A stretch of DNA of 64,000 nucleotides from Kondoa malvinella. Its lineage: Eukaryota; Basidiomycota; Agaricostilbomycetes; Agaricostilbales; Kondoaceae. This document shows, in pieces, positions 1 to 10,010 of this stretch (within the stretch, counting starts at the first letter, position 1; every line of letters begins with the position of its first letter). Location: the NCBI GenBank assembly GCA_039545315.1, contig BCIM01000011.1:186001-250000 (forward strand). The letters are read 5' to 3'. The notes beneath the pieces were generated by a model. The model searched no databases and was not told the DNA's origin. It was given only the letters and a program-made list of their open reading frames with translations. The translations under genes were made by a program, and so were the position numbers.

Positions 1-2599
1 AAGACACGCCATCAGCGACGCGCTGTAATACAGACTTGATAGATTCGGCTGTTGCGTGCTGCCGCGATTGCCTCTTTTCGGCGAGAGCAGCAAGAAGCGA
101 TTCAACCACTCGACGTGCTTGCCTATGTGACATGAATCAGCAGTGTCGGTGCTAAGTAGAAGCTGCGGCTTACGATGCAACCTGTCTGACCGACTCGTTG
201 AATGCTTCTTCACCCAAACGAAGATGGGTCAGCGCTTTGCGGAGGTAATCACTTTTGCGTTGCAGGTCTGCATTTGAGTCGCTCTCCTCCAGTAGATGAA
301 TGCTCATCCAAAGCACGATCGCAGCACCTAAGTAGCACATCAGTCACACGAAGCAAAGTCGTATACTTTGCAGACCCACCCAAAGTTTCGACATAGCTGC
401 TCCAGTAGCCCAAGATAGGAGTATTTCGGAGCGGTTCCAGTGTAGAGATGATCACTTTGGCAGATTCGATGCAAGAAGTCGTGCTGAAGAAGAACGCTGA
501 TCGCTTGTCCTTCAGACCTCGACTGAAAAAAGGCCGATGCAGCCGCAGAATCCTGTTATGGAATGCTCGATGTATAGTGTTCCTGCGCCATTCATCTGCA
601 GGCCGATGCGAATTAGAAGTGCTTGTATTGCCGAGATCGTCAGTCAGTCTTGCGAAAATCGCCCGGAGCTCGCTGTCCTGCTCGATGTCGGAGTCAGCTC
701 CAAGTCATGCTGAGTGTTATGGACTGACAGCTTTGAGTATCTGATCATAGTTGATGCTGTGTGCTCGTTGCAGTGAAGATACCTTGCGTTGATGACGAGA
801 CCTAGTGAAAGCAGAAGATCAACACATTGCTTGACTATTCTGCAGTGAACGCACAATTCAAAGCGTGCCACTTCATAAGTCACATCTGTAATCTCTTGCG
901 GTGGCCTCGGCTTCACTTCGACCCTTGTGCCATCCAGATCTTCGTCATTCAGGTTCAGAGGCAGCGAAGTATCAAAGTCATCTGGGTGTATGCTTGACAA
1001 ATTGGTGCGCAAAGAGCTTTGCCAATCAAGAAGAACTAAACGGATCCACAGTCTCTTGGCCAATTCTCGCTTGAGACAATTTGATCCAGAGGGCCAAGCA
1101 GGGTCATCATCCGGCATCTTGTGAGCGTCATCGCCCAAGCGATGCAGACCTTTTAGTTGAGCTATCCTAAGCGCTGCGGACAGCCAGATGGCAAAGTGTG
1201 TTGTGTTCAGTTCCGGACCGGAAAAGTGATTCGAGAAGGCGCCGAAGAGTAAGATAGTAGAGCAGGATCGAATTTGAGGCTTTGAGTCCCATTTCGCTAG
1301 ACGCATAGCAGCTCTTGAGGCGGCGAAGAGCTTCTCTGGCAGAGCTTTGATCTCCTCTTCTGTCATGGCTTGGCGTATAGGCTGTAAAGTAGTATGAGCA
1401 GACTGGACAAGATGACAATGACTGAAGATTACCATTGGCAGATCTCGGGATAGCGACGATGCGGCTACACAAAGCGTCATCGAGTACAGAGCGAGCCAGG
1501 CCGGATCCTACGAGCGGTATCAGTAATCTACTATTGCGCACTCGTAAAAGGCGTACAATTAGGTTATACTGCCCGGAAGCTTGCAAGCTTCGATATTCCT
1601 GGTATTCTGCCAGGAAAGTAGGCTCGTGATGGACTTTCCAACTCCAATCCATTCTACGGAAGTAGATCGACAGCAATTCATCACAGACTCCTTGAGAGAT
1701 AGCCAAAGCTGAATGTATGGGGAATATCTCCTGTTGACGGGCCAATCTAGCCATATCGTCTTCCAATAGAGCCTCTTCACACAGGACAGTTGTCAGATTT
1801 CCGTTCGGAATGCGATAATGCTTAGCAGTCGGCCGAGAAGCGACAGACAGCCTTCGAGATCCAGGCTCTTGAATGCCTTTGCCCATAGCTATTTCCTCCA
1901 GCACCTTTGCCGCATCTTCATCGTCTAGATCGTCGGCCGAGATCTCTGTTGCTGAGGTATTATTGCGCGGACGAGTAGCACGCCCGTTGAGGACGGGCTC
2001 TGGGGGCTTTAAAGGTCTCATTGACGGCCCAGGCAGCGAATGTAGACTTGCCGGGTTGACATAAGTCGGCGCAAACGAGGGCTGAGGAGCTGCATGCGGG
2101 GTCGATTGTCTCAAGAGCTGCTCCAACGTTTCTACACGAGAGCGTAGGCCTTCCAAATCCTCTACCACTGTCGACAGGCTGAGTTCAAGGCTCCAAAATG
2201 AACGTGAGAGCTTACATGCGAATGGCTGCGCTTCCACTGCAATAGTCGGATCTTCCCAATGACAGCGCGATCCTTCCTGCCTTTTCAAGCAGGACGTGCA
2301 TGGCGACTTTCTGTCACATTTGATCTGCCCCAGCTCACATCAATTTAAGATTCGCCGACGAGGACACGACGGACCTTGCGACGCTTGCATTCCGTGCAGC
2401 TCAAAGCTACCCTATTGCGCTTCCTCTTCTTTGGGTTGCTGTCGTCTTCGTCCTCGCTTCGCGCCATACTTGCCGACGGGCTCAAGCTCTCAATCCCGCC
2501 CGAAGGCAGGCTGATGTCGTGCTGCATGCAAGACGGTCTACTTGTACTGCTGCTCCTGGCTCTGGTGCCTATGTGTCCAGCGCAAAGTAAAGCTTCCAC
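1..2599 (-). CDS. Zn2Cys6 fungal-specific transcription factor (3' end beyond window)
   Basis: Nuclear DNA-binding regulator, C-terminus missing past the left edge. The N-terminus carries a basic stretch, then the zinc cluster. It begins SCTECKRRK at about 2360-2400 and, after an intron of roughly 50 nt, continues IKCDRKSPCTSCLKRQ near 2290-2320. Together these give the full C-x2-C-x6-C-x5-C-x2-C-x8-C pattern. A leucine-rich linker (LEGLRSRVETLEQLLRQ, about 2110-2170) fits a dimerisation coil. The middle (about 800-1800) has the fungal-specific transcription factor domain, including ELAKRLWIRLVLLDWQSS. Positions 1-250 still read as an open helical C-terminal region across one intron, so the gene continues. 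Targets cannot be inferred. The zinc cluster is seen directly; internal exon borders are approximate. Confidence 0.88.
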
Positions 2600-2822
2600 A
2601 CTTCGAGTTGCTATCCCCGGATTTTGGTAGTTGGTGGGAAACAGTCAATAAACGAGGAAACAGCGGCAGTAGAGCATCGCATAATTCTCGGTCAACATCT
2701 GATGCTCTCAAGCTCTCACGAAGAGAGATTTACAACAATGCATAGGTATAATCGCAGTGTGAGTTCACAAAGACTTGATATAAAGGCTGTCAGTCTCTCC
2801 TACAGTAAAACGATCGGCTAGA

Positions 2823-3746
2823 TCAACGCACATAGAGGATCGTCATACCTTGATTCTCCCCAGTGCCCACAGACTGGTCTATTGAAGCATAGACCACATA
2901 ATTATTCTGGGCTAATAGATCCAAGATCCTGAGGAATAGCAATCGAGTCTCCACAGTCTCGGTTCCAGTTGCAAGGAAAGGATAACCACGAAGCTTGAAT
3001 TCGCTGCATAGATTGGTCAGCAAAGTTCGAGTTGGTAAAGCTTAAGTTGAAAATAGCACCAACATAGTATTGTAAGGACGAGCTGTCTCGCGCTGGATAC
3101 GGATACCGAGCAGCTGTCGAAACTGAGGTACGAGATGCGGCGGGGCCTCAACAAGATTGGAATTGGGATGGTTTTCGAAAGCATTCAGGAACATTACTCA
3201 CCTCAATTACGCGTATCGTATCTCCCATATTGAAGCTAATAGCGAACCAGGTACAAGGTGGAGGAGGCACAGAATGCCAACGAAAGAAGATAGAATCCTT
3301 GTCGAATTGTTTTCGACTCAGGTCGGTCGAAAGGTAGATCACATGGCCTATATTGTACAGCGCTCGAAGGATAGCCATCATGAGTACTCGGGAGGGTATC
3401 GCTTCGGAGCCTTGACCTGACCATGGGTTTCCTAGAAGGGCAATTTCAACTAGTGCATGAGCCTCAGCCTGGATGACAGGTGGACTTTCTTACCTTTCAG
3501 TTTGAACTCGAAAGAGGATCCATATTCCCGCTCTCTCTGTATACCAAATGGCCAAGACGCGAGTATGGCTGTCATCTGGATCAGTCATGCATTGAACAAC
3601 AGCGTCAACTCACCTTGCCGTACAGTGTCTAGGCCAGCATCGCAAAGCGAGATAACACGAATCTTGTCTCTTTCATTGAGCGAAATGCAGCCGTGCAAAG
3701 GAATTCTGCTCGCTTCATAACCTGGTAAGGGTGCTTGTTTCTCCAT
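2823..3746 (-). CDS. conserved fungal protein of unknown function
   Basis: A gene of about five exons reading from MEKQAPLPGYEASRIPLHGC. Splicing gives a continuous protein with IRVISLCDAGLDTVRQ, EFKLKGNPW, MAILRALYNIGHVIYLSTDLS and DSIFFR, then a proline run and a final exon EFKLRGYPFLATGTETVETR. The motif EFKL[KR]G occurs twice, before NPW and before YPF, so the protein may contain an internal duplication. No signal peptide or membrane helix is visible. I recall similar uncharacterised proteins in other fungi but cannot name a domain. It lies between the Zn2Cys6 gene and the next minus-strand gene in the same orientation. The exon chain is well supported by consistent splice phases; the function is unknown. 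Confidence 0.72.
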
Positions 3747-3937
3747 TTCAGCGCGTGGTCAAGCTCGTATTGCGTGCAGGAATCGTTTGAGAGAGCAATT
3801 GGGAAGCAGAGTGGTGGGAATCAGAAGGCTGTGCCATCTAGGCTGCCACGAGAAGACAGTGTGACCCATCCGCCGAAGGTTTGCCTAAGCGGCCGATTCA
3901 GATTGTTCCTATTTACATTGCTCTCACTGGTACCAGC

Positions 3938-5361
3938 CTAATCCCAGCTGCCACTGATAGGCTCAACGTCCACCTTGCCCTTCTTGATGTGTAAATCTTC
4001 ATAGACTTGTTGCGCGATAGCCTTCGCTGGATTATCCTTTAGATGCTCAGCATCATCAGCAGCCAGCGTTTCTAGATCTTCTGCTACGTCAGGTCCGCCC
4101 TCGACTTCTTTCTTATGCGAAACGAGCAGTAATTCTGCAATTCGGTCAGATTACGTTGAGGGTTGAGATCGGTTTCGCGTACCAGAATTCTCCTCATTTA
4201 AATAGCGGATGTCGAGTACGGGATTCCAGCGTCGACTTTCAAAGGCGTCTTGGACTGAGTAGCGACATCATTACGGATTTTCCCAAACGAGAAACTACAC
4301 GTACGATCCTGTGGAAATGTCGCTGGAGTCGAGAGACCAGCTTGAGGTGGTGCAGGTCTAGAATATTAATTGTCAGCCTTCGAATAATATGCTATTTTGC
4401 TTCTCACGTATTTGGGTTTCTCACGCTCAACCCAAAGCTCCTACGACGAAACATCGGTTTCATCACGCGGGATACTGAAGCGGACTAACCCTTCATGTGC
4501 CAAATTGAACGAGATCTGGACTTCCCCAACTTCTGCAGGCGCTTCAAGCACATATGCCAAGTGAGAAGAGCGATCGGAGACTTTCTCTCCAGCATGATAG
4601 ACAATCGCATATGGACCCTGTCTGCTTTTCAGCCTGGTCTACCGCTGTGAGACGTTTGAGAGGACTGACAGCTCCTACTAAGCGGTCTTCGCCAACTGTT
4701 CTTGTGCCACGCGTCTTTGTCTCGTATGAAGACTTTTCAAGATGAGAAGAAAGCTCTCCAGGATCATCTGAAATCTGCTTGACGAAGGCCCAGATGGGTT
4801 GACGAGATGATTCTGGGTCAGGTAGGTACTTGCGACCGACTGCTCCACAATCAGCACAGAACTTTCGCAATGCAATGGACTGACCTATGATAAGTCTAGA
4901 AGGTCCTTTCGAAGGTTTCAAGAGGATGTGCAGGCGCGCTACATCGTCGATTGAGGCAGGGTCCTCGACCGCGACCTGGTAGTGTAGAGTTGAGCTGGAG
5001 CAACCTATCAAGAACAGAAGCAGAATACCTTGGGCTTATAGAAGAAGTAGACGTGTCCGTGTTCCAGCACTTCTTCTTCACTTTCGAGATCCTTGTTGGC
5101 CTGTTTGGCATCTTCGCTCTCGACAGCTTTGCTAGCTGCTGGTGTCTCGTCCGCTTCTTTGCTATCTGTAGCATCAGACTTGGACTCTTGCTTCTGTTCC
5201 GGCTGCTCCTCTGCCTTCTGTTGCTTGGGCGGATCGATTGCTTGTATTTCAGGCGATACCTCTTTCATGCCGTGATCCTCTAGCTTCGTCTGTTTGGCAG
5301 GCCGTTCATCCTCTTGCTCTGCATCACCTGCACGCTTCCCTCCAGCTCTTGTCGACACCAT
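3938..5361 (-). CDS. conserved fungal protein annotated elsewhere as 'BTB domain transcription factor'
   Basis: Starts MVSTRAGGKRAGDAEQED, with a long charged, Glu/Lys-rich N-terminal third that includes a nuclear-targeting-like KR patch. The conserved part follows: EEVLEHGHVYFFYKPKV, then ASIDDVARLHILLKPSKG, GRKYLPDPESSRQPIWAFV, SYETKTRGTRTVGEDRLVG, SHLAYVLEAPAEVGEVQ, RRWNPVLDIRYLNEENS, and an acidic tail ending EPISGSWD. From memory this order matches a family found across fungi that is usually named a BTB transcription factor. I see no BTB fold or DNA-binding motif, so that label should not be trusted. Several introns are present. The start codon is 85 bp from the divergent NADH dehydrogenase start. 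Confidence 0.78.
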
Positions 5362-5446
5362 ATCGCTATTTATACGTCACTTGAGATATTTGCAGCTTTA
5401 CAGCAGACGGCCGTTCACGAGAAAACAGGAAAGAGGCAAACAAGGG

Positions 5447-7877
5447 ATGATCCAGCATGCACTGTTGCGGGCTTCAGCGAGGCAGATCAGGCCGCAAGTA
5501 GTGGGCAAGCGGTCGATCCCAGCAAAGCAAGTGATTGCATTATCGTCGCGATTTTATGCAACTTCTTCGGCGCAAGAGGCTGAGACTGAAGTGGTCAAAA
5601 AAGTGTCACTGGGCAGGAGGGCGTTCAGACGAATGACTGCTCATGGAAGACATCCTATTATTCGGTGAGCAAGATTAGCGCATCATCGGTCAGAGTCACA
5701 TCTGACAGCCATGCCTCTGTGTTTGTGCAGTCTGGTCTGGTCTGGGCTTGTGTCAGTCGTTGTTGGAAGCAGCTTGATTATCGGCGGTATCTTGATCTTT
5801 GATTCGACAACCTACACGGACCGACACATAGGTGAGCAGTCTCTCAATTGCTCTAGAGCCAAACACAGATCTGATGACTCCTATATTAGGCCGCGTACCT
5901 GTCAACCCGCTCTCCCTGAACCCGAGCAAAGGCGGGAAAAAGAACTTGCCCATCGCAAGTCATTTGGTCGACGATGAAGAATCCCAAAGTGCAAGAGATC
6001 AACTCAAGAAGGAGAAGATTGTCATCCTCGGCGGAGGCTGGGGAGCTGTTGGTGTGCTGAAGAACCTCGATCCCGGAAAGTATCACGTCACAGTCGTGTC
6101 TCGTGAGTTTGCCCTTCATGTCATCTGAGAGTCAAATTGACGATATGCTAAGCTGACAACTACAATCTTTTCACACCTCTGTTACCATCGGCGGCAGTAG
6201 GAACAGTCGAGATCCGATCACTGGTAGAACCTCTTCGCAAACTCTTGAACCACATTTCCGGTCATTATCTACAAGGAAGCGCAGTCGATATTGACATGAG
6301 CGCACGACTGGTCGAGATCGATTCACCTTATGGCAACTACTATCTTCCCTATGATCGGCTTGTTGTCAGTGTTGGGTCAGTCACAAACACGTATGTTCCG
6401 TTCATCGTTGTTATAGGCAATGCATAATGTGCTGGACGTACAGCCACGGCGTACCTGGTCTAGAACATTGCTACAACTTGAAAACGGTTCAAGATGTCGT
6501 TGCGATTAGAAAAAAGATTATGGACAATCTAGAAGCTGCTTCTTTGCCTACTGCTAGCGAAGAGGAACGAAAACGATTGCTATCTTTTGTCATCTCTGGA
6601 GGTGGCCCGACTGGTATCGAGATGGCTTCCGAAATCTATGACATGCGTAAGCTAGTCTTTGACTAGCCAGGGACATGGCTAATTACATGAGGTCGCCTCT
6701 TACAGTCAACGAAGACGTATTCGACAGCTTCCCCAAGTACCTTCGCAAGCATGCTTCTGTCCACGTCATCCAATCTCGTGATCACATTCTAAATACCTAC
6801 AGCGAAAAGATTTCCCAATACGCCGAAGCTCGATTCGACAAGAATGGTATCGAGACTGTTCTCAATGCTCGAGTGAAATCAGTCAGCCCCACATCAGTCA
6901 CGTACACTGTCAAACACGATGACGGTTCAGTGGCGGAAAAGACTATTCCTTCTGGTTTCACGCTTTGGTCTACTGGAATTGCTATGTCTCCCTTCACTAT
7001 CAAGATGGCTTCTCTGCTGCCGAATCAGTATCATCGACATGCGCTGGAAGTGGATTCGCATTTGAGAGTGAAAGGAGCACCTTTGGGCACGATTTATGCT
7101 ATCGGTGATGCTTCGACTATCGAGACGAACCTGACGGATCACCTGTTGGAGTTGGTCGATGATTGCGATTCGAACAAGGACGGCAAGGTGAGTATTGTTT
7201 CAAAGAAATGATGAAACAGCTGACCTTGCTTGGTTTAGATTGACTTTGATGAATTCGAAAAGATGTTGGGGAAGATCAGGAGGAAGTTTCCTACCTCTCA
7301 GCTACATGTAGACAAGATCAGGTCAGCTGACTGTCTTCTTCCTTCAACGAAAGCTGATTTTCTTTTAGGAATATTTTTGACGAATACGACAAAGACAACA
7401 ACGGCATCATTGGACTGAACGAGCTGGCTGTCATGTTTCAAAAAGTATCTAGCAAGATGACTGCTTTACCGGCGACCGCTCAAGTAGCAAGTCAGCAAGG
7501 TGTCTACCTCGGCAAGAAATTCAGCAAGCTCTCGCAAGCGAAACACGACGTCCTGGAGCAGAACGACGTTCGGGACGACGATGACCTGCTTTGTGATCCT
7601 TTCAAGTACAAAGATCTCGGAGCACTGGCATACATCGGTAACTCCGCTGTATTTGATCTGTCTTCCACTGGCGCTGGTTCGTGGATGGGAGGACTGGCAG
7701 CAATGTACGCTTGGCGTGCTGCGTACTGGAGTATGCAAGTCTCCACGAGGACTCGAGTGTTGCTCATGTTTGATTGGGTCAAGCGGTGAGCCTTTTTTCA
7801 CTTTTCACGCACTTCCCGCTGTTTCTCAATGTTATTTGTTCAGGGGAATCTTTGGAAGAGATGTATCTAGATTCTGA
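5447..7877 (+). CDS. NDE1: external (type II) mitochondrial NADH:ubiquinone oxidoreductase with EF-hands
   Basis: Single-subunit FAD enzyme that oxidises NADH and reduces ubiquinone at the inner mitochondrial membrane without pumping protons. The N-terminus is Arg/Ser-rich and lacks acids (a presequence), followed by a membrane anchor around 5730-5800. The first Rossmann motif is VILGGGWGAVGVL and the second VISGGGPTGIEMASEI. NYNLFTPLLPSAAVGTVE, IYAIGDAST and the C-terminal GAGSWMGGLAAMYAWRAAYW are typical of the family. Two EF-hand-like loops, DCDSNKDGKIDFDEF and EYDKDNNGIIGLNEL (about 7170-7430), sit between the catalytic region and the C-terminus, which marks the calcium-responsive external form. 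At least seven introns. Start chosen because the mitochondrial presequence begins there. Confidence 0.94.
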
Positions 7878-8103
7878 ATGCACTTATACAGCCAGAACTG
7901 CTCATGACACGCGCGACAAGCTAAATCACCTTTTTCAATCAAAAGTGGTCTGCATGCCTTCGAGGCTTCTTCTCATAACGGAGGCTCACTCTAGTGCACT
8001 GATAGCACGGCGTATCAGCATATATGATGCACCGGCTGGATGCCTGTCTCCTGCGCTCGAATAGTAAAAACATTGCAAGTACACAAAATTACGCGTATCA
8101 CAG

Positions 8104-8658
8104 CTAGCGGCGCCTACTGTCCGTGCTCCTACTCTGCTGGCTTACGCATACAGGCGTCCATACTTGATGCATGTGGGCTGTATAGACAAGATTGGTTTTA
8201 TCCAAAATATAGCCGTTCCTTTTGTAAAGCTTGTGTCCAGAATCGGTAGCCTCGTGAATTTCGGCAGACACATGGCCCGCATGATAGACCAAGTAATGGT
8301 AGAGATAGAGCAGCGTGTTGCTCATGGTAAAGTCGGAGGTCTCAGGATGCGCGAGGTATACCTTCTTTCGCAATCTGTATTGATAGGCTAGCTCAACATT
8401 CATGTTGCGAAGCACGAAATGATGATCGCTTGAACTTCGGTCCGCCCAGAGTTCAGCTATAATCTCGCTACTACTTTGCCGTTGAATTCGCAAGCAGATG
8501 ACATTGAGATTGGCCAAAGAGGTCGTCTTGATATAGTCCCCGAATGGCTTGAATTCGGAAGCCGAGACACGTACGCAAGCATGAGAATCGTGGCGGTCAG
8601 CAAGGACGCCGAGAACTCGCTGAAGAGTTTCTGCAGAAAAGTTGCCGGGTTGAGTCAT
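8104..8658 (-). CDS. hypothetical protein, 184 aa
   Basis: An uninterrupted reading frame starting MTQPGNFSAETLQRVLGVL. The body is soluble-looking, with alternating hydrophobic and charged residues. A C-terminal segment, HEATDSGHKLYKRNGYILDK, resembles in shape the last helix and strand of GNAT acetyltransferases, but no acetyl-CoA loop (Q/R-x2-G-x-G/A) is visible, so I do not assign that function. The frame is open further upstream, to an ATG at 8865; the downstream ATG is preferred because the extension is Arg/Ser-rich and compositionally unlike the body. Convergent with the NADH dehydrogenase, 227 bp away. An uncalled intron near either end is possible. Confidence 0.5.
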   Translation of the reverse strand: MTQPGNFSAETLQRVLGVLADRHDSHACVRVSASEFKPFGDYIKTTSLANLNVICLRIQRQSSSEIIAELWADRSSSDHHFVLRNMNVELAYQYRLRKKVYLAHPETSDFTMSNTLLYLYHYLVYHAGHVSAEIHEATDSGHKLYKRNGYILDKTNLVYTAHMHQVWTPVCVSQQSRSTDSRRR

Positions 8659-9019
8659 AATTGAAAGACACCAAGCAGGGAGAGCACGACGGTCGAAGTG
8701 AAGAGGAGAGGGGAGGAAAGAGGGAGAGAGAGATACCCGAGAGAACAAAGGCGTCGGCAGCAGACTGGAATAGTCATTCTCAAGCGTAATTTGCCATTTC
8801 TGGCCAGAGAGAACACGTCTATGGTGTCTTCTAGATGGACGGGGCTTGAACCGTAAAGACAACAAGTTGTGCTAACCTTGAGGGCAGCAAAAGAACAAGA
8901 TTCGAAAGCCGCTCGAAAGGCGGTCGCCAAAGCGAAGATGGATGGATGCCTTGTCTATTATATAGTAAGCCGCTTAGGTACTTGTTGTCTTCGATTTGGG
9001 CGAGCACTGGCAGTCTCCA
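8659..9019. other. intergenic stretch
   Basis: Upstream of the 184-aa hypothetical gene and downstream of the PalI/SUR7-like gene. It contains purine-rich GAGAGGGGAGGAAAGAGGG around 8700-8730 (pyrimidine-rich on the gene's own strand), which fits a fungal promoter. No coding region is supported. Confidence 0.4.
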
Positions 9020-10010
9020 TTAAAGGAAGTGTGAGAATCGCAGATCCCCCCCCCCCCCCCCGCCCCCCCCCCCCCCCCACCCCCCCCCCCCCCCCTGGCC
9101 GAAGTGTGCATTGGCACCGCCGAACGAGTCGTTCGCGTTTCGCTTGGTCTCGCCAAACAAGGTAACATCGATGCCGAGAGCGCTTCATGATGACTATTGA
9201 GCATTGGTAGATAATCAAGAAGAAACGTACTGACATGATGGTAGAGATGAAAGCTAGCGCGGTAAGAACAATCGCTACGAAGGTGACCGGAATGGACTGT
9301 TGCAGATGAGAGGAGCTCAACAAGATCAAGGTGCGGCTTACTCGAAGGATAGCGAAGATAGACGCAAAGAAGGCAAAGACAGCACCGAAGGGGTGAATGA
9401 TGAGAGCCTTTGAGAGGTCTGACATTCAACCATCAGCCAGAGCAGCAACAGAAGAAAGGAGAAGCCTCACTGTAGTCAAAAGGTTGCAGCCACTCAGAGC
9501 TACTGTCTCCGGCGATAGCATCGTATTGATCGTAGAGCTTGTAACCGAGAGATCTTCCAGAGCGTTCGCGACCGACAGTCACTGTAAATTCGCTCAGAGT
9601 CGGTCTGGCTACGTCTTGCTCAATACTGGACTCACAGCCCCACGTTCCCAGGCGGACGAGAGCGCCTTGAGGCGACGTGGCATGAACTGTCAAGCAGAAT
9701 CATGAGCAGGAGGACAGACTCTGTTCGGTTCTAGACTTGCAGAAGTCAATGTTTTTGATCAGTGGGGTGCCCAATGAGACCAAAAGCCTGGCTAAGGGGT
9801 TCAGCTGCGTGCTAATTTGTTAGCAGAGTCACCCACAATAGCTAGAGAGCGAGAGCAGGTCAGAAAACAAAGCATAAGCATATGAATCCAAACATACCAA
9901 GAATGCACTGAACGTCAAGAGACCCGCTGTAGATCATTGATACCAGATCAGACCGTGTTGTACAACAAGACGAGGAGCAATATGCCCATGCGAGAGAATG
10001 GAATGTTCAT
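9020..10010 (-). CDS. PalI/RIM9/SUR7-like multi-pass membrane protein with disrupted last helix
   Basis: Relatives are plasma-membrane proteins acting in pH signalling (PalI/Rim9) or eisosomes (Sur7). Starts MNIPFSRMGILLLVLL, then NPLARLLVSLGTPLIKNIDF, an extracellular part with GTWGCESS, helix 2 ALIIHPFGAVFAFFASIFAIL, helix 3 SIPVTFVAIVLTALAFISTI, and the loop GIDVTLFGETKRNANDSFGG. The family then needs a fourth helix. Instead the frame enters the G-rich strand of the C/G tract at 9046-9095, becomes nearly all glycine, and stops soon after. The tract either destroys helix 4 or replaces sequence lost in assembly. The first introns are uncertain: the best phase-consistent join needs a roughly 10-nt exon near 9900-9910. 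Family assignment is moderately sure; gene integrity is doubtful. Confidence 0.62.
9046..9095. repeat. C16-G-C16-A-C16 homopolymer tract
   Basis: Fifty bases made of three runs of exactly 16 C, separated by a single G (9062) and a single A (9079) and followed by T (9096). The unit is therefore 17 bp with a different last base each time, 51 bp in all, which keeps the reading frame of the minus-strand gene. Such DNA could form an i-motif or G-quadruplex, or could be a sequencing or assembly artefact. Confidence 0.95.

Noticed and set aside
8104..8658. GNAT acetyltransferase
   Set aside because: Only a short C-terminal resemblance; the acetyl-CoA binding loop is not visible.
8974..9429. Other glycine-rich minus-strand frames through the C/G tract
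   Set aside because: Only the frame continuing the family loop (GIDVTLFGETKRNANDSFGG) is supported; the other two are shadows.
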